Below, piece by piece: positions 57,138 to 64,000 of a stretch of 64,000 nt of DNA. The first letter of the stretch is position 1; each line of letters begins with the position of its first letter. The stretch covers positions 62,001 through 126,000 of the forward strand of contig QWDQ01000043.1 in the NCBI GenBank assembly GCA_003868215.1, read 5' to 3'. Both the position numbers and the translations under genes were made by a program. The notes beneath the pieces are model-generated. The model was not told where the DNA came from. It searched no databases and saw only the letters and a program-made list of their open reading frames with translations. Source of the DNA: Pseudophaeomoniella oleicola. Lineage: Eukaryota; Ascomycota; Eurotiomycetes; Phaeomoniellales; Phaeomoniellaceae.

Positions 57138-57880
57138 AGTTCAGTCTGCTACCCCCTTTTAATTAAAACTCATCCACACCTCTTCTCTAATTATTTTGTA
57201 ATTATATAAGTCGACGTAATACCAACAAAAGGAAGAATTGTCGTGCTAGAACTACCATGGGAAGCAAGTAAGCAAGAAAATAAATACCGTACTTGCTCCC
57301 CAACGAAACGTAGAAATATCCTCCAACCAAATCTTGACCTTTTAAATAAGAAGCACGTAATGTAACCTGGCGAGGAGGAAGGAATGGAGTGAGGGGAGAG
57401 GTCTTTACGATTTAGAAAAAGGAGAGTAGCAGACTGATACCTATACACGAAATGGGGGGTTTTCGGGTCGCAATGGATTACTGGGGGTTCACTCTAATCA
57501 GGAAGCGATATGTGAGTTGTTTTGTTCAAGCAGAACATTGGCCGTGAATTGTGCTAGCTAAAACACTGCTTTTTAGGTACCCAAGCAGAGACTCGGTGGC
57601 TATTCTTCTTTGACATCGCGGTTCGATCTGTCTGTCTATATCACAGAGCATTCGAGATCCCACGGACGGTATTTGCGAGGATGGTGTCAGGAACACTCGC
57701 TAGAAGATAGACTAAGGATGAGACTCGAAAGGAGAGCCTTTCTCGGTGAAAAGCTTTTCTCGAAGTTGTCGTTATTCCGCTTCATATGTCTCGTATGTAC
57801 CCGCTCCCATAGAAGTAATGTGGATAGAATGGCAATGTATTGTACATGTATAGGGAGAAGGACGATTAAGAGGTGTACAT
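57138..57880. other. convergent intergenic region, SDR / ERV25
   Basis: 743 bp between convergent genes, probably both 3' UTRs. No coding gene seen. Confidence 0.45.
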
Positions 57881-58804
57881 CTAGATAAGATGCTTGGATC
57901 TGTTGCATGCATTAGCCAACCGAAATATGACAATTGCACATGCACCGCGCGGACATTGTCAGTGTTATGTGTAGCATACCTGAAATAAGCCCTCAAATAG
58001 ACAACCTGCCATGCGCCCAAACCTACCAACATTCCCATCGTGCCAAAAGCAAACCATTTCACGCGTTCATTCGTGCTCTCGTTGGTATCCCGCAGTTTTT
58101 GTTCACGAGTTCTGAGATATTCCATCTCCTGAACAATCTCATTTACCAATTCCTCAACTCGGCGGAGTTCGGTCTCAACGGGTTTTAGTTTCTCTTTCGC
58201 CTGAATGCTGGACCAGTCTTTCGCGTCAGCACCAATGTCGATGTCGAGTTCGACATGGCGGGAAGGACTGGAACCGCTATGCTCTGGAGATTAAAGGTCA
58301 GTTGATTCCTTTCGGAAATCTGGATTGTGGAACCAAATCGAGTTGATTCACAAATTGGACGTACGTCTGCTGGCTTGATGATTATCGAAGCAAACATCAA
58401 ATGCGGTGTCTGCTGAGCTGGTGAAGGCAATTCTAGATTCGCCGACAACATCCTTGGGCCGAGCATAGTCATTGCCGACAGCGTCTTTGATCTGTAACAC
58501 AAGTCGCATTAGTAGCTATTCCGTCATAATCACATTTTATCCCAATGCGCAAGTGTTGTCTTGTTCCGAGGCCTCCCTATATAATGGAACATACATGCAT
58601 GTTCACGATCATCCCGTCTCCCTTAAACCCATCAATAGTCGTCGTAACAACAACGAGGGTATCTTTATTGACGAAGTTCCGTATACATCGGTCCTTCGTC
58701 CCACTGAATAGATCGAACTTCAGACCGAATGCGAACGACGGGAAGATGCTGAGCAAGGATAAGGACAGCAGTAATATGCTGAATCGGGATCCTGACACCG
58801 CCAT
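57881..58804 (-). CDS. ERV25: p24-family cargo receptor (Erv25-like)
   Basis: Type I membrane protein of COPII/COPI vesicles that helps sort GPI-anchored and other cargo between ER and Golgi. Exons 58804-58595, 58491-58365, 58283-57980 and 57899-57881 join in phase to 219 residues. A signal peptide ([20 protein letters not shown]) precedes the GOLD domain ([33 protein letters not shown]; Cys pair C41 and the Cys in FDVCFDN). A coiled coil follows ([34 protein letters not shown]), then the membrane span [18 protein letters not shown]. The cytosolic tail RAYFRSKHLI has the p24 diphenylalanine-type export signal reduced to YF. The last exon codes for only five residues and the stop. Confidence 0.93.
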
Positions 58805-59358
58805 CTTGATATATGCCCTTTCTGCTTTCGGAACTTGAGGGCAGAGTTTGGTTGCGTTGAACGAACAAAGAGTGAGGTTCACGAACAGTTCATGACAGCT
58901 TGTCTTGTTTTCCCTGAACGCTCACAAGGGGAGACGCGGAGCGGCAGTATTTTTTGGGACCGCGGTGTGAAGGCGGTGAACCCAATTTAGATGGAGGCAA
59001 CCGATGATACGTGGTCCGGCAGCCTCAACACTCAAAGTGATGTCTATGGGTTGATTTTCTGGTACTTTCGTGCCTAAACAAGCACTCAAGTACCATGGGC
59101 ACTACTTTCAAAGGTTCGCCAAAGATTGAGATGTTGATGTTTCAGTACAAATATTCAATGCTCAAACACAAAAGCTCGTAGGGTATCTTCGAGCCTGGCT
59201 CTACGCAGACAAAGGAGCAAGACTCTATCTATGGGCATGCAAAAAGGTTCACGGCAAAAATGACAAACAACGCCTCATCCATGATGCAAGAAATCCGGCC
59301 ATGTATATCAAACCGAGAGAAAGTGGAACAAATAAATAAAAAACAAAAAGCGGTTGCA
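58805..59358. other. intergenic, ERV25 promoter and kinesin 3' flank
   Basis: 554 bp between tandem minus-strand genes. No coding gene or clear element seen. Confidence 0.4.
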
Positions 59359-61683
59359 TCAAACCTCTATTCCACCTCTCATACTAGCGACACTCTTTAT
59401 GCCCACCCCTCTCAATCTGCCCAGCTGCTCCAAAGTCCTCAACCTGATCTGCTGCTCCTCCTGTTCCAGCGCCTGACGTTCATCAAGCTCGAGTAACCCT
59501 GCAATGATTGTCTCTGCCTTCTTTACTCCTACACCCTTGAGAAGTTTTATCTGATCGATATTTCGCGTGTTGATGATGTCCAGAAGATGGGTTGTCCGAG
59601 GCGTGAGGTCAAGGTCGTTCCCACCTTCATCATCCGCGAACACTGGCATTTTCTTTTGCGTCTTCTTCATGTTCCTTGGCTTTTTCGGTCTGCGGTTCAT
59701 CGGCATGGAGGACGATGACTCGTACTCCTCATCATTATCATCATGAGCCGGTGGTTCTTCGTAGTCCTCATCGTCATCTTCATTGATTCGAGCCCAGTGG
59801 TCGCGAATCTTGAATTTGCGATCAACTCCCAGAGACCTTGATGTGAGTTTCTCGTGCTGAGCTGCATGGCCATGAGTGGGCAGGGCTTTCGTCCCATCTA
59901 TCGTTGGCATGCTCTCCGATTTCTGGGCTTGCAGTCTTTCCTTCGTCGCTTCGATCTTCCGCAGGAGCTTTTCGTTACCCGGAAAATACGGTAATGCAAG
60001 CTGATACATCTTCAACGCCGAGGAATCTTCACCATGAGCTTGATGCTGCTTTGCCATCAACAAGTAAGACAGACCTTCCGCACGAGAACTCTCTTGCCCT
60101 TCAAGCCTCTGCTCTAACGAGTCGAGCCGTTTGCGCACTTCCTCGCTAATCTCCTTGACGGGTGCCTCAGGCTTACTTTCCAAAGTTCGTGAAGCAAGTA
60201 TCTCAGAGACCTTCTTTTCGACCATTTCTTCGATGCTGGCCTTCGACAACTGTGCTTGGGACTGGTAACCTGTAGCATTCGGCCTCATAATCTTCGTTGG
60301 CCTTGCTGCTTGAGCGCTTAGACCACTCGCTGATTTTCTCTTGAGCGGCGATGGCTTTTTCACCCCTTCAGTCGTATTTGCTCTTCCAGCAAGCCTTCCA
60401 TTCTCATTGGAAGCTCTCGGTTTCGCTCTATCTGAATATACCGCAAATGCCTTTGCAGGCTTCTCGCTCGCTTTCTTTTCATCTTTCGTGTTCCCAATGG
60501 GAATATTGACGTTAGTTCTTTCTGCTAAAGGTCTCAACGGCTGCCTCTGAATCGCTCCTCCTTGGAGACCTAAGCTTGAAGTTCCTCCCATGACTGCTCT
60601 AGATGGCCCTTTGAAGCTGATTTCATTCTCCACCTCCCGTATCTCAATCTTCTTTGTCCGGTTGGCAAAATTCAACGACGAGATCGTATCCAATTGATAT
60701 GCCTTTGTTGGCGCCAGGTTGAGTACCATAACCGTCACCCCACCGTTTTGACCAAGGCTGAGAATTCTAGTCATCTTACTTTCCCGGTAGGGAATTCTTG
60801 CCTGTCTCCGACTAATCGCCTCGACGCACTGCGCCAGGACAAAAAGAGACTTGTTAATCGACGCTGACTCCACGAGCGCTTCTTTGCCATTTCCAGTTCG
60901 TCTGTTATCTTCCGAACCCGCGAGATCTATGGCGCTAGCCGTGCTTACCCTCGTTGCGCCTGTAGCCTCGTCTGTGATACTGATCTTGACACAGAGAACA
61001 GCATGACTTCTCGAACTGGACGCATTCAGCTTCGTGGCCCCTGTCCTTCGATTACCATTGCCTTTATCGTACAGCTCTTCGAACTCCTTGACAGTCCCGA
61101 TCCTTTCTTCCCTCAAACCGACAACAACGGTTCTCCCTCCTTCAACTTCCCTAACGGGTAATCCGGCAGCAGGTCTTTTGTCGACTTCAGGATCCAACAA
61201 ATCGAACACTTTGTCATTATAGATCTCGTAGTAACTCATCTCGACATCACATCTTGTCTGGCCACTCTTATCATCTTTCTCGATCTTCTTTGCACGCCGA
61301 TATATTGCACTCAACATCCGCGGTATCACACCCCTCGTCTTAAGATCTTTCCCACCACGCATTGTAAACGTCTTTCCCGTCCCCGTGGAACCATACGCGA
61401 AAACTGTAAGCGCATGACCCTTTGCTGACGTGAAGAGAGGTTTTATCGTTGGTGCGACTTCTCTGTCGAAGATCTCTTGCTGTGTAGATTCTTCGTCGTA
61501 CACACCTTGAAAATTGAAAGAGTACTTTTCGCCTGGGTTTTTTGGATTTGGTATTTTGACTGTGTCGGCTGTCGCTGCTACGACGTCTGCGGGAGACGAT
61601 GAGGCAACTTCGACGATCTTGTCTGGCTGGATCTCTGACTTCAGCAGCGGGCGCAGCCGTGCTATTACGCGGACTGTGGCCAT
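59359..61683 (-). CDS. kinesin-10 (KIF22/Kid-like) with C-terminal HhH motifs
   Basis: Plus-end-type chromokinesin candidate. Single exon, 774 residues from MATVRVIARLRPLL at 61683; an upstream in-frame ATG at 61737 would add 18 residues that look non-coding. The motor domain (about 1-345) has the P-loop AYGSTGTGKTFTM (about 96-108), switch I NASSSRSHAVLCV, switch II AIDLAGSEDNRRTG and the microtubule-binding ESKMTRILSLGQNGG. A Lys/Pro-rich region and a short coiled-coil stretch (RKRLDSLEQRLEGQESSRAE) follow. The last ~80 residues hold two helix-hairpin-helix repeats: IDQIKLLKGVGVKKAETIIA and LEQLGRLRGVGIKSVASM. HhH DNA-binding repeats at this end are the mark of KIF22/Kid. A role in moving chromosome arms is inferred from animals. 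Confidence 0.9.
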   Translation of the reverse strand: MATVRVIARLRPLLKSEIQPDKIVEVASSSPADVVAATADTVKIPNPKNPGEKYSFNFQGVYDEESTQQEIFDREVAPTIKPLFTSAKGHALTVFAYGSTGTGKTFTMRGGKDLKTRGVIPRMLSAIYRRAKKIEKDDKSGQTRCDVEMSYYEIYNDKVFDLLDPEVDKRPAAGLPVREVEGGRTVVVGLREERIGTVKEFEELYDKGNGNRRTGATKLNASSSRSHAVLCVKISITDEATGATRVSTASAIDLAGSEDNRRTGNGKEALVESASINKSLFVLAQCVEAISRRQARIPYRESKMTRILSLGQNGGVTVMVLNLAPTKAYQLDTISSLNFANRTKKIEIREVENEISFKGPSRAVMGGTSSLGLQGGAIQRQPLRPLAERTNVNIPIGNTKDEKKASEKPAKAFAVYSDRAKPRASNENGRLAGRANTTEGVKKPSPLKRKSASGLSAQAARPTKIMRPNATGYQSQAQLSKASIEEMVEKKVSEILASRTLESKPEAPVKEISEEVRKRLDSLEQRLEGQESSRAEGLSYLLMAKQHQAHGEDSSALKMYQLALPYFPGNEKLLRKIEATKERLQAQKSESMPTIDGTKALPTHGHAAQHEKLTSRSLGVDRKFKIRDHWARINEDDDEDYEEPPAHDDNDEEYESSSSMPMNRRPKKPRNMKKTQKKMPVFADDEGGNDLDLTPRTTHLLDIINTRNIDQIKLLKGVGVKKAETIIAGLLELDERQALEQEEQQIRLRTLEQLGRLRGVGIKSVASMRGGIEV

Positions 61684-62842
61684 CCCTCGGGTGTGAAATG
61701 ATGTCTCTCTTCGGGAGGTAGGGAATATAGAAAACACGATGACAGTATACGGTCAATGGCGATTGATTTCAACGTTGAAGTTTGGACCTCGACGCTGCGC
61801 TGTTGTGCTTCAATCGAGGAAGATAGAGGGGGGTTATGCGAATGTCTTGTTGCGTCTGTGCACTCGATAATGAACGCAGCGGGTTGTATGATCTGGAAAA
61901 AGAGCTTTCGCATGCAAAGCCCCAATCCCGACTATTCTTCACGATAAGATGGACCGAATTGACCCTTGGTTCGGTTTTGTTAGTATAGCAGAGAATACCA
62001 ACGAGACTCGCTCGCGGGCCCCAATTCATCCACTGCACAATGTGTATGCGTAGATTATGTGAGTCTGTGTGTGTGTGTCTGGCTCCAATGTAAAAGAGTT
62101 GATGCCCAATGCGTGTGTCCTACCGCCAGATTATGCGGGCTCGCTGGTCAAAGTTCTTTGAGTGATGTCTTTTTTCCTAATGTGGAGAGCTAGGGTGCGT
62201 TGCTGGGCAACCAGGATCGCTTTCGCATGGATCATCAGGAAGCCTGGGCGGAGGGTTCCCGGAGATCGTGAAGTCACGTCCTTTCTATTATTACGCAAGT
62301 GTGGCCACTGGAATCTATCCAGCACGTTTATATTACTGATTGTCTGAAATGTATCTGCATGCTATTTTGTCCATTTCTGTAATCATCAGATTGATATTTC
62401 GACGTAATCGGAGTTAACGATCTCTCATTGTTCGACAGATCCCTCGTCGGGAGTTTCTAATTTACAATGCGTCGCTTTTCCGAACCCGCTTATGTATATG
62501 ACATGATCTTAGCTTAGGCAAAAGTTGTCAATACACTTCATTCGTAGCTGTTAAGTGTTAAGACTTCTGCCCATTCCAATTGTGCTTCCTATTCTTGCTG
62601 TAAAGAGCTGGGCTACCGCCAAAGGCTTCTTCTGTGAAGGACCGGTTTCAAGCGACGGAAGTCATGTTAGTATGCTCAAGCAGTGTTTGTGACCTTTGTA
62701 CATGAAAAGGCAGCACTTGTGTAATTTCCTGTGACCATTCGGGGATCTTTGCCCGTGAGGACGGAAGCCTCTCCTTTGTGCTCTCCAAACCATAGCAAAG
62801 CATAAGTCCTTACACATCCTAAAGGGAAGAACTTCTAGAATA
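61684..62842. other. intergenic, kinesin promoter and CDK7-like 3' flank
   Basis: 1.16 kb between tandem minus-strand genes, with a short (GT)n stretch near 62065-62080. Only short, unconvincing open frames. Confidence 0.4.
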
Positions 62843-64000
62843 CTATCTCATGCCTCCAAAGTCGAGCTTTCTGGCGACACCTTTGAATTTTTCGTCATTA
62901 ACTACACCAGGCTTGACACCCTGTTCACCCATCTTCTCGGGTCCACCTCCTTGTTTTGGGAGGTTCTCCTTGGCTGTTGGTCTCGGTTCAGTCTTCCACC
63001 AATCATGCTGCAAAACCTCTTTCATGGTCCTCCGTTTTCGGGGATCCAGTTTCAAGGTACTCATAAGAAGATCTACACCTTGAGGTCCGGCAGTTGGGAA
63101 CAACTGCTCATAATACGTTCGGTCCCGGACAGGTACCACCTTGTCTGGGTCTGCTGGCACAAAACTGGGGAGTTTTGAGACCCCAGGCCAGTTCTCTTCA
63201 GTGGGTGTGCCTATCGCCTGGCCAATGAGTTCCAATTGATGAATCTCAGTCATGCCAGCGACAAAAGGGTTCCGAATCAAAAGTTCTGCAAACACTGTTC
63301 CGATACTCCAAACGTCGACAGAGCCAGAATAGTGTCTGGCACCATATAACAGCTCTGGCGGTCTATACCATAGGGTAATAACTTGGTGTGTCATGTTGTG
63401 ATAAGGATCAGCAAAACTTCTTGCCAGACCGAAATCAGCAAGTTTCACTTCTCCATCGGCTGCAATCAACAGATTGTTTGGTTTGATATCGCGATGAAGT
63501 ACGAAATTTTCGTGGCAAAAGAAGACACCCCTGCAGAGCATGCCCATCCACGCTTTAACATCTCCAGCACCGTATGATACGTCTTTGTTTCGGATAACGT
63601 CTTCAAGCGTACCACAGGGAAAATACTCGAGGACCAGGTTGATATTCTGATCCTTAGTAGAGTAGACGTCGAGCAAGCTGATAAGATTTGGATGAGAGAG
63701 TTCTTGAAGATACTTGATTTCACGTATGGAGTCAACATTGAGTCCGTCTTTGAAGTTTTCTTGCACCTTCAACTTTTTGATAGCGACTAAGTTCTTGGGA
63801 TTGTCCCTCAGATGACCTCTGTAAACGACAGCGAATGTACCTTCACCTAGTCTTTTGCCTATTCACTTAGTCAATATTATCACGATGGACAAAGGACTTT
63901 TACAACTCATACCTTTAACATATCTGCTACTGGCCTCTTCATTGAGCAATTCAGCCAAGTCTGCATCCGTCGCCCTCTTGCTTGCAGGAGGGGGAGCTGC
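62843..64000 (-). CDS. CDK-activating/TFIIH kinase, CDK7-Kin28-Mcs6 type (5' end beyond window)
   Basis: Cyclin-dependent kinase of the TFIIH/CAK group that phosphorylates the RNA polymerase II CTD and other CDKs. Exons >64000-63913 and 63858-62843, with a 54-nt intron between SSRYVKG and KRLGEGTF. At least 368 residues are seen; only the extreme N terminus is missing. The Gly loop is KRLGEGTFAVVYRG and the ATP lysine is in LVAIKKLKVQENFKDG. The cyclin-binding helix NVDSIREIKYLQEL matches CDK7 rather than PSTAIRE. The catalytic loop is LHRDIKPNNLL, the DFG segment KLADFGLARSF and the T-loop PYHNMTHQVITLWYRPPELL with the activating Thr. The ~50-residue Lys/Gly-rich tail is beyond the kinase fold. 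Confidence 0.92.

Noticed and set aside
1-64000. tRNA, 5S rRNA, CRISPR arrays, transposons and secondary-metabolite clusters
   Set aside because: I looked for them and saw none. The only integrase-like piece is the domesticated zinc finger of the Spt10-like gene.

Overview
The window is fungal nuclear DNA, most likely from a filamentous ascomycete (Pezizomycotina). Genes are compact and carry many short GT-AG introns (mostly 40-120 nt) with CTGAC/CTAAT-like branch points. The gene set is typical of that group: GGA adaptor, Spt10-type GNAT/integrase zinc finger protein, metacaspase, a DUF7708-like NACHT NTPase, a 2EXR-type protein, GH5_12 and a PRISE-like SDR. I cannot assign a class. All exon joins were made by hand from reading frame, splice sites and remembered family motifs; no search was run.

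Layout. 0.9-9.5 kb: GGA (-), TSR3 (+), Spt10-like (+), CCT7 (+). 11.2-12.7 kb: metacaspase (+). 13.8-21.1 kb: an accessory-looking divergent pair, an NLR-like NACHT NTPase (-) and a RING-less SNF2 ATPase (+). 22.4-27.8 kb: PI4P 5-kinase Mss4 (-) and histone H1 (-). 29.8-33.6 kb: 2EXR-like protein (-) and a cation/H+ antiporter (+). 34.7-42.8 kb: divergent pair ELYS-like (-)/SMC4 (+), then TRM10 (-) divergent from complex I subunit NDUFA13 (+). 43.8-48.8 kb: GH5_12 glycosidase (+) and a Ras-like GTPase (+). 50.3-53.2 kb: tyrosine phosphatase (-) and a small MRX7-like mitochondrial gene (+). 53.8-57.1 kb: a membrane protein with a frameshift (-) and a PRISE-like SDR (+). 57.9-64 kb: p24 protein Erv25 (-), kinesin-10 (-) and a CDK7-type kinase running off the right edge (-).

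Most of the window is housekeeping and I see no clear new multi-gene system. The points most worth checking are: the NLR gene whose first acceptor reads GG instead of AG, bypassable by in-frame skipping of a 24-nt exon; its C-terminal tail resembling the RNA polymerase II CTD; two one-base A-run anomalies (in the SNF2 gene and in a membrane-protein gene) that are either assembly errors or real lesions; a hidden four-exon 85-residue gene with an 18-nt microexon; and a short open frame directly downstream of histone H1.
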